NCBI GenBank assembly: GCA_028289455.1
Contig: JANQPN010000020.1
Span: forward strand, 1 to 54,570
Source: Wenzhouxiangellaceae bacterium
GTDB lineage: Bacteria; Pseudomonadota; Gammaproteobacteria; Xanthomonadales; Wenzhouxiangellaceae
Direction: 5' to 3'
Length of the DNA stretch: 54,570 nucleotides
The position numbers and the translations under genes were made by a program. Below are positions 16,475 to 24,970 of the stretch, in pieces. How positions within the stretch are numbered: position 1 is the stretch's first letter; each line of letters starts with the position of its first letter. Below the pieces are notes generated by a model that had not been told where the DNA came from, did not search any database, and saw nothing but the letters and a program-made list of their open reading frames with translations.

Positions 16475-19121
16475 CAGTCTCTCCATCCGTAGGCATAGTC
16501 ACTGCCGGCAGTAGAGCCGGTAAAACCAGTAAAGTTGCGGTTACCATCAAGCTTAGTCCAAGCGCCAGCAGCAACCCCATACTGGCAGTCCCGGTGTGAG
16601 TGGAAAACATCAGGTTGCCGAAACTCAGCACAGTAGTCAACGCGCCAAAAACTATCCCACGCGCAGTGGTGGTGCGGAGCACATTGGCCAGTCCGCCATC
16701 TGCGGTGGTCGGCATATCCAGGCTGCGGTGCCGGTATACCAGATGCACACCATTATCCACTGCTACACCGAGCAATAAGGGCAGGGCAACCACATTGGCA
16801 AAGTTCAGCGGTACACCAATAATGACAAGGATGGCACCAGTGACCAGGCCACCCAACAGCAAAGGCACCAGCACCCGGGCACTGTCACCGATACTCCGCA
16901 GTATCAGCAGCAATATCAGCCCGATACCCAGCACCGCCCATAACATGGCCTGCTGCAGCGCAGTACTGACGGCCTGTCCGGAACGCTGCTGCAGCACCGG
17001 CATACCGGTTACCTGTGGAGCGATGTTACTGACTTTATCGATCAGGTTACGAACATAGGCAAAGTCATTGGTATCACCGGCCGGAAATATCTGCACGATA
17101 TAAGTGCCTGCTTCACTGAGCCAGCGGTCACTGATATGCTCAGGCAAGTCAGCTCTGCTGACAGGTTGATCAACACCGATAACCCGTTGCAGGCGGCGAA
17201 GGGTATCGGGTAGCAGGCTGACCAGTGAATGATTGAATGCGGTGTATTTCTCATACCCGTCAGCAGCTTCACCTTGTAATCGCGTTAAACTGGCCTGCAG
17301 GCGGTCTGCAGCTGGACTGCCAAACTGTGGCAGTACTGATGTTAACTGTCCGATAGCCGCATCCAGACGCTGGCCATCAGGCTCGGCTAACACATCCGGA
17401 ACCGTCAGAAAATCCAGGCCGGTGGTCCAGCGTAAATCTTCAAGCAGCAGCAGCTTTTCTTCCTGATTCACCGGTACCAGGTCAAGCAGTGATACGGCAC
17501 GGTCAACTTCCGGCAGCGATCTTAATTGTGCAGTGGTTTGCCGGGCCTGTTCGGCACTGTCACCGAGCACCTGTAAATTCCGGTGGCCGGTTGATTGACT
17601 GCTCAGCAGCTGCCGCAAGGTACTCACAGATTCTGATTGTGGATCACGCAGGTTAAGCGGGTCGCTGTCAAACGGCAGCTGCCAGGCCAATACTGCACTG
17701 GTCAGTGCAGTCAGCAAAGCAGCAATGCGCACCCCGTTGCGATAACGTAGCGGCCCATCCAGCAGGGCAGGCGGCAGCTGCAGGTTCTTACGGTCGGGGC
17801 GGATTCTGGGAGGTGGAGTGACTGCCAATAGTGCCGGCAGCAGACTGTAGCTGATGGCGAAAGTGATAAACATTGCCACTCCGGCAATCAACCCCAGTTC
17901 CGCAACCCCCCGGAAAGCTGTTGGCATGAAGGCAAAGAAACCGATGGCCGTGGTTATCGCACTTAATGCCAGCGCACCGGACAGCAGTTTGGCGCTGGTA
18001 ATAATGGCTTGTGTTTTAGACGGCTGCCGGATCAGCTGCTCACGATAGCGCAGCATAAAATGAATACCGTAATTTACCCCCAGACCAATGTATAAAACTG
18101 TAAAAGCAATTGATATCAGATTAATTCGCCCAACCGCCCAGGCAGCAAACCCAAGTGTCAGTGCAAAACCAGCGGTCAGACTGAGAAGGGCGATCATCAC
18201 CAACCGTACAGAACGCAATGCCCACAGCATTACCAGCGCCACCAGTACAATGGCCAGAATTCCGGCCCTTTTTGCACCGGTCAGTGCGCTGAGCAGTTCT
18301 TCGTGCTCCAATGCTACCGGCCCGGTCAGCAGCATCCGGACGGGTTGATTGGCCGTCAATTGTAAATCTTTGCGAATTTGACCGGCTGCAGCCATAACGT
18401 CACGGCCTGCCATCACCTGTGCAAAGTTCAGGCGCGGTTCAACGACCAATGTTTCCCGGAAAACTTCCGGTGGCGGATTGTTACCGGGAGAATTAAAGAA
18501 CACCTGTTCCCAGGACATAGGAGCAGACTGATCTGCCAAAACCTGATTAATGGTTTGTGCAATGGCCGCCAGCATATGATCCAGTTCAGCGGGTTGAGCG
18601 TCAGCATAATCACCGGCTTCGGCGAGCAGTTCCAGCAGTGTGGCTGCCTGCATGTCTTCGGCCAGTCGGTTAAGAAAGGGCTGTGCGGCGCTCAGTTGAT
18701 CGCCCAGTTCGGTTAACTCATCGGTAGTGAGAAACAGCAGACCGTTGTCCTGGAAATAGGCTTCGCCGGCCAGCCAGTCAACGGCGGCAAAGTGCTGCTG
18801 ATCCGCCAGCAGCCTGGTTTTGACCTGCGCCGCAGCAGAACGTGCCTGCTCTGCAGTTGGTGCTTCAATAACCACCAGCAGATTATTGGCCAGGGTAGGG
18901 AACTCCCGTCGGAAACGGTCGAAGGTTTGCCGGAATGGCAAACCGGCATCCAACATATCGGCCGTATCGGTATTGACGCCAAGGTGCTTAGCGGTGTAAT
19001 TCAACGCGCCGCCGCTGAGCAGCAAAATCAACCCGATAACAATCCACGGGTAGCCGACCACCAGCCCCAGCCACTTGCCCAGGATTAGTTGTAATCGGCT
19101 GTTTTGGGAATCTTGCTGCAT
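16464..19121 (-). CDS. hpnN: Hopanoid transporter HpnN, RND superfamily
   Basis: Large inner-membrane protein of about 885 aa of the MMPL/HpnN branch of RND transporters. In other bacteria HpnN is needed to move hopanoids to the outer membrane. The sequence shows a first helix (about 27-45), a large periplasmic domain, six helices (about 285-440), a second periplasmic domain and six further helices to the C-terminus, giving the twelve-helix RND duplication. Two conserved membrane stretches read GLGVNYGIHFMLRY and LGVAVDNGVHLVYRH, the GxxxDxGxH-type motifs of the family. The first has Asn where many RND proteins have Asp. The start is taken at the ATG at 19121; a GTG two codons earlier is also possible. 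It follows hpnM by about 17 bp. Confidence 0.93.
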   Translation of the reverse strand: MQQDSQNSRLQLILGKWLGLVVGYPWIVIGLILLLSGGALNYTAKHLGVNTDTADMLDAGLPFRQTFDRFRREFPTLANNLLVVIEAPTAEQARSAAAQVKTRLLADQQHFAAVDWLAGEAYFQDNGLLFLTTDELTELGDQLSAAQPFLNRLAEDMQAATLLELLAEAGDYADAQPAELDHMLAAIAQTINQVLADQSAPMSWEQVFFNSPGNNPPPEVFRETLVVEPRLNFAQVMAGRDVMAAAGQIRKDLQLTANQPVRMLLTGPVALEHEELLSALTGAKRAGILAIVLVALVMLWALRSVRLVMIALLSLTAGFALTLGFAAWAVGRINLISIAFTVLYIGLGVNYGIHFMLRYREQLIRQPSKTQAIITSAKLLSGALALSAITTAIGFFAFMPTAFRGVAELGLIAGVAMFITFAISYSLLPALLAVTPPPRIRPDRKNLQLPPALLDGPLRYRNGVRIAALLTALTSAVLAWQLPFDSDPLNLRDPQSESVSTLRQLLSSQSTGHRNLQVLGDSAEQARQTTAQLRSLPEVDRAVSLLDLVPVNQEEKLLLLEDLRWTTGLDFLTVPDVLAEPDGQRLDAAIGQLTSVLPQFGSPAADRLQASLTRLQGEAADGYEKYTAFNHSLVSLLPDTLRRLQRVIGVDQPVSRADLPEHISDRWLSEAGTYIVQIFPAGDTNDFAYVRNLIDKVSNIAPQVTGMPVLQQRSGQAVSTALQQAMLWAVLGIGLILLLILRSIGDSARVLVPLLLGGLVTGAILVIIGVPLNFANVVALPLLLGVAVDNGVHLVYRHRSLDMPTTADGGLANVLRTTTARGIVFGALTTVLSFGNLMFSTHTGTASMGLLLALGLSLMVTATLLVLPALLPAVTMPTDGETDGD

Positions 19122-19138
19122 CAGCACAATATCTGTGA

Positions 19139-19783
19139 TTACTCAGCAGCGAGGCGCTCAGTTTGCTGCTGAAGGTAATCAATCACTGCATCCAGCCCGC
19201 CCTCGTTGAACAATTTGCTGTACTGGGTGCGCTTCAAAGCCAGATCACTCACTCCCCGGGTAGTAATATTCACGATTCGCCATTGCTGGTCTTCCTGAAG
19301 CAGCAGATAATCAAAAGCTATCTGTTGACCCTTGCCGGTGATCAGCTGGTGTCGCACCTGGGCACGGTTGCTGCCAGGTTGGGCAACACTCACTTCAACA
19401 AACCGTTCGTTGTTGTATTGGTTGAAGCGGGCGGCGTATGTTGCGGTGGTTAAACCGCTGAACGCTTCAGCAAATTGCTGTTGTTGCGCCTGGTCAAAGG
19501 ATTTCCACCGGCTGCCGAATAAAAATCTCCCCATTCGTGGAAAGTTGAACGCACGCTCAACCACCGGTTGAAGCCTCAGACTGCGACCGGAATGATCAAG
19601 TTGCTCAGTTTGCATTACGTCCAGCAAAGAGTTTTCCAGACTGGTTACCACCTGTTCAGGAGTGGCCTCGGCTGCCGCTGGTACACTGTTGTTCTGTTGC
19701 TGAGCAGACAAAGCGGCCGAGCATAGCAGCAGGCTGGGCAGCAACAGTGCTCTTAATAGGATTGAATAGGGTTTGCTGATCAT
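19139..19783 (-). CDS. hpnM: Hopanoid-associated periplasmic protein HpnM (MlaC/Ttg2D-like)
   Basis: 214-aa exported protein with a signal peptide (1 to about 27, ending ALSA) and one MlaC/Ttg2D domain. Segments such as RMGRFLFGSRWKSFDQAQQQQF and TTRGVSDLALKRTQY are typical of the HpnM group. MlaC-type proteins carry lipids across the periplasm, so by analogy HpnM should shuttle hopanoids between the inner-membrane transporter HpnN and the outer membrane. That role is inferred, not shown. Its ATG overlaps the hpnG stop by 4 bp, indicating translational coupling, and hpnN follows closely. Confidence 0.9.
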   Translation of the reverse strand: MISKPYSILLRALLLPSLLLCSAALSAQQQNNSVPAAAEATPEQVVTSLENSLLDVMQTEQLDHSGRSLRLQPVVERAFNFPRMGRFLFGSRWKSFDQAQQQQFAEAFSGLTTATYAARFNQYNNERFVEVSVAQPGSNRAQVRHQLITGKGQQIAFDYLLLQEDQQWRIVNITTRGVSDLALKRTQYSKLFNEGGLDAVIDYLQQQTERLAAE

Positions 19784-20451
19784 TTCATGTTCTCAATTAT
19801 CTGTGCAAAAGCGGCTAGCGTCTGGCGTGCCTGTCGCTGTGCTTTAGCCAGTGAATAAAGCGCCTGCAGGCGAACCGGATTGCGCATCAGCCAGCCGGCC
19901 AGCAGTCCGGCTTTTGGCTGTGCATATTCATCACAGCAGTCCACCAATCCAGCCGGCAAGGCCTGTTCCGCACTGTCCAATACCGTCCGCGTTGCCAGTG
20001 CAGGTATATTGTGCTGAGCTGCAACCTGCATCACCATGGCGCTTTCCATGTCCGCGGCTGCCGCGCCTGAGGCGGCGGCCAGGGCAGCTTTGGCTGAACG
20101 CGATGCCAGCACAGTTACTGCTTCAGTCAGTGGAGCATGGCATGGTTTAGCTAACTGGCTGCTGAACCGCTGATGCCAGTAAGAATCGCAGATCAGCTCG
20201 TTGCCGTTGCCGGTAAGGATTTTTTTCGGGAGCAAAGCTGTACCGGAGGGAAGTTCGGTCTGCAGACCCGCCGCGCAGCCATAACTGATCAATAGCCTGG
20301 CGCCCTGGTCAATCAGTGAATGTGCCGCCGCTGCCGCTGCCGCCGGTCCCATTCCAGCCAGCTGCCAGCGCACAGATCGGGAGGGCCTTTGCATGACCTG
20401 TTGCAGGCATTGCGCTTCCCAGCGCAACGCCACCACTATACCGATCAGCAT
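19780..20451 (-). CDS. hpnG: Hopanoid-associated nucleoside phosphorylase HpnG
   Basis: 223-aa protein of the PNP/UDP phosphorylase superfamily. In hopanoid producers HpnG removes adenine from adenosylhopane, giving a phosphoribosyl or ribosyl hopane. The GMGPAAAAAAA stretch and the SYGCAAGL segment form the phosphate/ribose site. The AAAADMESAMVMQVA segment carries the ME(S) motif that binds the ribose hydroxyls in this superfamily, followed by the D of RTVLDSAEQ. Length agrees with characterised HpnG. It lies 6 bp after the cyclase gene and overlaps hpnM by 4 bp. It works downstream of HpnH, encoded about 11 kb later in the operon. Confidence 0.9.
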   Translation of the reverse strand: MLIGIVVALRWEAQCLQQVMQRPSRSVRWQLAGMGPAAAAAAAHSLIDQGARLLISYGCAAGLQTELPSGTALLPKKILTGNGNELICDSYWHQRFSSQLAKPCHAPLTEAVTVLASRSAKAALAAASGAAAADMESAMVMQVAAQHNIPALATRTVLDSAEQALPAGLVDCCDEYAQPKAGLLAGWLMRNPVRLQALYSLAKAQRQARQTLAAFAQIIENMK

Positions 20452-20457
20452 TTCGCA

Positions 20458-22410
20458 TTAATCTCCGGCAAGCTGGCGATATCTGCTAAGTGCCCACAGC
20501 GGAAAATAATGGTTGTAGCCATGGTAGCGCAGATAAAAGACCCGTGGAAAACCTGGTGCATTAAACCAGGGGTCGGTCCAGCTGCCGTCATTTTGCTGGT
20601 GCTCAATCAGCCAGGCAATGCCGCGGCGGACGGCCATATCCTCAACCCGTCCCACCGCCATTAGCGCCAGCAGCGCCCAGGCAGTGTGACAACCGCTGCT
20701 GAATTCCGCCCGGCCGTTAAGCTCTGGATTGTCATAGCTATCGTTGGATTCACCCCAACTACCGTCGGTCCGCTGACGGGACAACAGGTAATCGACTGCT
20801 TTCTGGATATAGGCCTGTTGTGTGTTCTCACCGGCAAATGCCAGGCCGGCCAAAGCGCTCCAGGTGCCGTAAATGAAGTTGGTGCCCCAGCGTCCCCACC
20901 AGGAGCCATCAGCCTGTTGGGTTGCTTTCAGATAGTTGATACAGCGCTGGATCACTGCCTTGTCCTGGGGGCGTTTTAACAGTCCCAGCGGCAGTAGTAC
21001 CCGTCCGGAAACATCCTCAGTGGCAGGGTCCAGCAGCGCACCATGATCAGCAAACGGAATGCTGTTCAGATAGTACTTGTCGTTGTTGGCATCAAAAGCC
21101 GCAAAACCACCCTTGTTGGCGCGCCTGTTCGATTGCAGCCCAACCAGCCAGTCACAGGCGCGATTGACCTGTTCGGTATATTCCCCATGCTGATCCACGA
21201 CATGCAGCAGCGCAGCTACCATGGCGGTATCGTCCAGATCCGGATAATGCGGGTTGGCGTATTGAAATGCCCAGCCTCCCGGCGGTGTGGTTGGCGCCTG
21301 GACAGCCCAGTCACCGATAAATGTGGTTTCCTGTTTGCTGATCAACCAATCACATGCCTGTTTAACGGCCTTACGGGTTGCCTCATCTTCGCCGGCTTTG
21401 AGCAGTGCAACCGCGGCCCAGCCGGTGTCCCACACAGGCGATACGCAGGGCTGACAGTAGGCACTGCCGTCCGGGTACTCAACCAGCAGCTTTTCTATGG
21501 AACGCTTGCAGGTGACACGCAATGGATGGTCTTTGGCATAACCAAGACAGTCCAGCGCCATACAGGCATTGACCATGGCTGGGAAAATAGCGCCTAACCC
21601 ATCTTCTCCGTTGAGGCGTTCTACAAACCATTGTTCTGCCCGCTGCAGTGCTTTGCGCCGGATAAAACGGGGAATCAGCGGTTCCAGGCAGTACAGTGAA
21701 AAGCGCTCCAAACGCAATAGAAAACCATTCAGGCGCGAGCGGATGGGGAAATAATCACGCTCCTGATCAGGTGGCTGAGTGAACAGCTCCTGGATATCTA
21801 CGTCATTCGGGTTAATGGCTTTGGGTTTATAGGCATACAGCACGAACAGCGGCACCATAACCGTGCGTGACCAGTAAGAGACCTTGCTGATGTGAAACGG
21901 AAACCAGCGTGGCATCAGCATGACTTCCGGTGGAATAAACGGCACCGCCCGCCATGGAACCTGGTTAAATAAAGCCAGCGCAATGCGGGTAAAAACATTG
22001 GCCCGGGCGGCTCCGCCGGCTTCCAGGATAGCCTGCCTGGCAGACTGCATATGCGGGGCGTCAACCGGGTCGCCGGCCAGTTTAAGCGCAAAGTAAGATT
22101 TAATGGTGCAGCTGATGTCCATGGCGCCACCTGTATATAGCGGCCAGCTGCCGTCTTCACGCTGATGCCGGCGGAGATACTTGGCCAGTCGCAGCTGCAA
22201 CCCGGCATCGATCTCATCCATGAAATGCATCATCATGATGTATTCAGCCGGGATGGTGCAGTCTGCTTCCAGCTCAAAACACCAATGCCCGTCAGCCTGT
22301 TGATGGCGCAGCAGGTTTTCCCGCCCCAGTTTAATGACTTTATCCAGCGGTTGGCTGGAAACCGGGGGTGGTGCGGTTTGCTGCTGATTAGTAGCCAGAG
22401 AGACTTGCAT
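20458..22410 (-). CDS. shc: Squalene-hopene cyclase
   Basis: 650-aa class II triterpene cyclase that folds squalene into hopene and hopanol. The protonating motif DLDDTA is at 391-396 (DXDDTA). Several QW repeats are visible, e.g. QREDGSWP near 83-90, QQADGSWWGRWG, QRTDGSWGES and QNDGSWTDPWF. Length and C-terminus (FYLRYHGYNHYFPLWALSRY) match bacterial SHC, a monotopic inner-membrane enzyme. It follows the squalene synthase gene by 56 bp and precedes hpnG by 6 bp. All residues I can check for catalysis are intact. Confidence 0.96.
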   Translation of the reverse strand: MQVSLATNQQQTAPPPVSSQPLDKVIKLGRENLLRHQQADGHWCFELEADCTIPAEYIMMMHFMDEIDAGLQLRLAKYLRRHQREDGSWPLYTGGAMDISCTIKSYFALKLAGDPVDAPHMQSARQAILEAGGAARANVFTRIALALFNQVPWRAVPFIPPEVMLMPRWFPFHISKVSYWSRTVMVPLFVLYAYKPKAINPNDVDIQELFTQPPDQERDYFPIRSRLNGFLLRLERFSLYCLEPLIPRFIRRKALQRAEQWFVERLNGEDGLGAIFPAMVNACMALDCLGYAKDHPLRVTCKRSIEKLLVEYPDGSAYCQPCVSPVWDTGWAAVALLKAGEDEATRKAVKQACDWLISKQETTFIGDWAVQAPTTPPGGWAFQYANPHYPDLDDTAMVAALLHVVDQHGEYTEQVNRACDWLVGLQSNRRANKGGFAAFDANNDKYYLNSIPFADHGALLDPATEDVSGRVLLPLGLLKRPQDKAVIQRCINYLKATQQADGSWWGRWGTNFIYGTWSALAGLAFAGENTQQAYIQKAVDYLLSRQRTDGSWGESNDSYDNPELNGRAEFSSGCHTAWALLALMAVGRVEDMAVRRGIAWLIEHQQNDGSWTDPWFNAPGFPRVFYLRYHGYNHYFPLWALSRYRQLAGD

Positions 22411-22466
22411 GGTCGTTATGATGGTCAGTTCACAGAAACGGATTGGTCAAATAGGCAATACATTGT

Positions 22467-23639
22467 TCAGGCATGCATGGATTGCATTTTTACGTTTGCG
22501 CAGGCAGCAGTCACGTTATCATCGACCGTATCGCTGTTGTGATAGTTCGGTACAGGCAGTTCAAAATCGCTGATGTCCACACATGGCAGATGTTGACCGG
22601 CTTTACGGAATAACCATTTCAGCAACCTGTTACTGCGACCGCATACTTTGCTCAGCACAATCACCTGTTTAACCCGTTTGCGGCTGACTTTGACTTCCTG
22701 ACCGCTACGGAAATGCGGTGACTGGTGAATGTTTTTCAAAGTCAAAATTGCCAGGCCCAGCGCCCATAGACAGAACTTGCGTATTCCCCTTTGCCGGTGC
22801 GGCAGCATCAGGGTATACCGCAGGGCATTTTGAATGTGCCCGTGGGTGATTCCGATTAATACATTCAGAGCCTGCTGATACCCGTTTGAGTTATGCTGGT
22901 TTTCTATTTGCGCCAGATTGATACCGTGTTCCTGGAATGTGGCTTTAGGCCACCAGCAGACCCCCCGTTCACGGTCATCCCAGACATCTTTGAGGATATT
23001 GGTCATTTGCAGTGCCTGCCCGAATGATGGTGCCAGCTGCATCAGTTGCTCACGCTGCTGCTCAATCACAGGATCGTGATAGCAGAACAGGTCGGTCAAC
23101 ATCTCCCCAACCACACCGGCTACGTAATAACAGTAAAAATCCAGATCACGCTGCTGTTCCAGGCCATCGGCAGAGGCTGTCTGCTGGTAATGGTTCATGC
23201 CCCTGCCCATCACCTGGACACATTTGAACAATGCTTTCTGTTGTACCGGAGCCAGGCTGCGGGTAACGCGGATGACTTTATCAGTGTTGGCTATCAGTTC
23301 ACGCTCGGCGGCCAGGGTTTGCGGTGCCACCAGAGGGGAAATCTGCAGTGCGAAACTGCGCGCGTCTCGTTGGCCCGCGATTACTTCAATAAACTGTTGC
23401 TGATACTGGATCTTCTGCCTGGTGTTCCAGGCTGCATCATCTTCGATGGTATCGGCGATGCGACACAGCAGATAGGCATTGGCGACAGCAATATATAAAT
23501 CCTTGGGCAGCTGCGGGATGGTCAATGCAAAGGTGCGCGAAACCGACGCCAGGATATGTTCCTGATAGGCCAGCGCTGCAGCCAGAGAATCAGCAGCAGT
23601 GTCAGCGTCAAGGGTTGAAGCTGAAATTGATGGTTGCAA
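22467..23639 (-). CDS. Squalene synthase, eukaryotic-type (phytoene/squalene synthase family)
   Basis: 390-aa head-to-head prenyl synthase joining two FPP to squalene. It contains SRTFALTIPQLP, the first aspartate motif DTIED (63-67), the YCYYVAGVVGEMLT segment and the second motif DVWDD (218-222). The YVAGVVG/LQMTNILKD arrangement resembles single-enzyme squalene synthases of eukaryotes and Methylococcus-type bacteria, not the three-gene HpnC/HpnD/HpnE route. No hpnCDE genes are present. A C-terminal hydrophobic segment around 287-305 may associate with the membrane. The start codon is TTG at 23639, with AGGGAG about 8 bases upstream and no nearby ATG alternative. It is the first gene of the thirteen-gene minus-strand unit. 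Confidence 0.88.
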   Translation of the reverse strand: MQPSISASTLDADTAADSLAAALAYQEHILASVSRTFALTIPQLPKDLYIAVANAYLLCRIADTIEDDAAWNTRQKIQYQQQFIEVIAGQRDARSFALQISPLVAPQTLAAERELIANTDKVIRVTRSLAPVQQKALFKCVQVMGRGMNHYQQTASADGLEQQRDLDFYCYYVAGVVGEMLTDLFCYHDPVIEQQREQLMQLAPSFGQALQMTNILKDVWDDRERGVCWWPKATFQEHGINLAQIENQHNSNGYQQALNVLIGITHGHIQNALRYTLMLPHRQRGIRKFCLWALGLAILTLKNIHQSPHFRSGQEVKVSRKRVKQVIVLSKVCGRSNRLLKWLFRKAGQHLPCVDISDFELPVPNYHNSDTVDDNVTAACANVKMQSMHA

Positions 23640-23977
23640 ACCAATAACTCCCTTTAGTCTAGTACTGATCCGCCGGATGATAAGGTGACTGGCTGCCGCA
23701 TTAAACCTGGTAGTGCAAATAACGGTATAAATACCGGAGCAGTGTATTGGGTGGTAATCTTGTTAAGCATATATCTGCCAGTTATCGTTCCGTAATCAGT
23801 GCGAATACTGCCGCGAATGTTACTTATAGGATGTATAGCCGCGTAGTATAATCAACTGTAAGAATCTAACCCAAACTTTGAATAGTTTAGCTGGTTGGCC
23901 CTATCCAGGTCGAGTCGTCTGGAAAAACCGCTGGCTAGCGTCGGTTATTGGTAATCGATGCAATCTACTGGAGCATT
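23640..23977. promoter_or_regulatory. Divergent promoter region between squalene synthase and ispA
   Basis: This 338-bp stretch has no convincing gene and must hold the promoters of the hopanoid/mevalonate unit (leftward) and of ispA (rightward). A TATAAT at 23847-23852 points toward ispA but lacks a good -35. A compact inverted repeat, CGGTAT-AA-ATACCG, lies at 23723-23736, about 85 bp before the squalene synthase start. It could be an operator, but no regulator is identifiable. Confidence 0.45.
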
Positions 23978-24880
23978 ATGACCTCACACCACAATTTCGC
24001 AGAGCACTCGGCAGAGCTGGTGCAGCGAGTCAATCAGTATTTGGATAAACTGCTGTCGCAGTCATCAGCCAGTGAGCAGCTGCAATCTGCCATGCGCTAT
24101 GCAGTGCTAGGTGGCGGTAAGCGCATTCGGCCACTGCTGGTATATGCAGCCGGAATCCTGTCAGATGCGCCATTATCAGCATTGGATGCACCGGCAGCAG
24201 CTGTTGAGCTGGTGCACTGTTACTCACTGGTACACGATGACCTGCCGGCGATGGACGATGACGATTTACGCCGTGGACAGCCCACTTTACATAAAGCCTA
24301 TGATGAAGCCACCGCGATACTGGCAGGTGATGCATTGCTGGCAATGGCGTTTCAATGCCTTGCTGATGCCTGTAATGAGTACCGTGACCCGGTAGCGCTG
24401 GCTGCCAGCATTCAACTGTTGGCGCATGCCAGCGGTGGTGATGGAATGGTTGGCGGTCAGATGCTGGATATTGCAATGGCCGGCAGTTATCCCGAAAAAG
24501 AGCGCGTAGAGCAGATGTTCAGATTGAAAACCGGTGCATTGATACATGCCGCAGTGATGCTTGGGGTGCATGCTGCCAAAGCAGCGCCGGATGAAACGAT
24601 GCAGAACCGGCTGTCGATGTTTGGCGAATCCATCGGTTTATGTTTTCAGGTACAGGATGACATTCTCGATGTGGTGGGCGATACCGATAAACTGGGTAAG
24701 CCACAAGGCTCGGATGAGCAGAAGGACAAACCCAATTATGCGCTGCGCTATGGTTTGGAGTCGGCCCGGGAACGTGCTGATTCCCTATATGCCACAGCAA
24801 CAGGGTGCCTGACGGAATATGCAGATGAGGCCAATCCATTGCGCTGGATGGCAGCATATATCACCCGCCGGGATTACTAG
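23978..24880 (+). CDS. ispA: Farnesyl diphosphate synthase
   Basis: 300-aa short-chain trans-prenyltransferase condensing DMAPP and IPP to FPP. The first aspartate-rich motif DDLPAMD is at 87-93, with the two-residue insertion usual in bacterial FPP synthases. The second is QVQDDILDVVGD. GGGKRIRPLL (45-54) binds the diphosphate. The start at 23978 is preceded by GGAG five bases away, which favours it over the ATG at 23948. It is transcribed away from the squalene synthase operon and supplies its substrate. Usual neighbours xseB and dxs are not next to it, so its position here is specific to the hopanoid locus. Confidence 0.94.
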   Translation: MTSHHNFAEHSAELVQRVNQYLDKLLSQSSASEQLQSAMRYAVLGGGKRIRPLLVYAAGILSDAPLSALDAPAAAVELVHCYSLVHDDLPAMDDDDLRRGQPTLHKAYDEATAILAGDALLAMAFQCLADACNEYRDPVALAASIQLLAHASGGDGMVGGQMLDIAMAGSYPEKERVEQMFRLKTGALIHAAVMLGVHAAKAAPDETMQNRLSMFGESIGLCFQVQDDILDVVGDTDKLGKPQGSDEQKDKPNYALRYGLESARERADSLYATATGCLTEYADEANPLRWMAAYITRRDY

Positions 24881-24937
24881 AGCACTACGGCAGCATTCAG
24901 CCTTGCGCGGTTACGCACAGCTGATGAGGTTTTCAGA

Positions 24938-24959
24938 CCGGCTGCTGATCAGCAGCCGG
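24938..24959. terminator. Perfect 22-bp palindrome between convergent genes, likely bidirectional terminator
   Basis: The 22 bases are exactly self-complementary, giving a 9-bp GC-rich stem (CCGGCTGCT with AGCAGCCGG) closed by GATC. It lies between the end of ispA (24880) and the end of the M36 peptidase gene (24971). The tail on the ispA side is short (CTTACC), so termination may rely mainly on stem strength. Confidence 0.5.
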
Positions 24960-24970
24960 CCTTACCCGTA

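Noticed and set aside
23847..23852. TATAAT as a firm ispA promoter
   Set aside because: No acceptable -35 at 16-18 bp and a 125-base leader; kept only as a remark.
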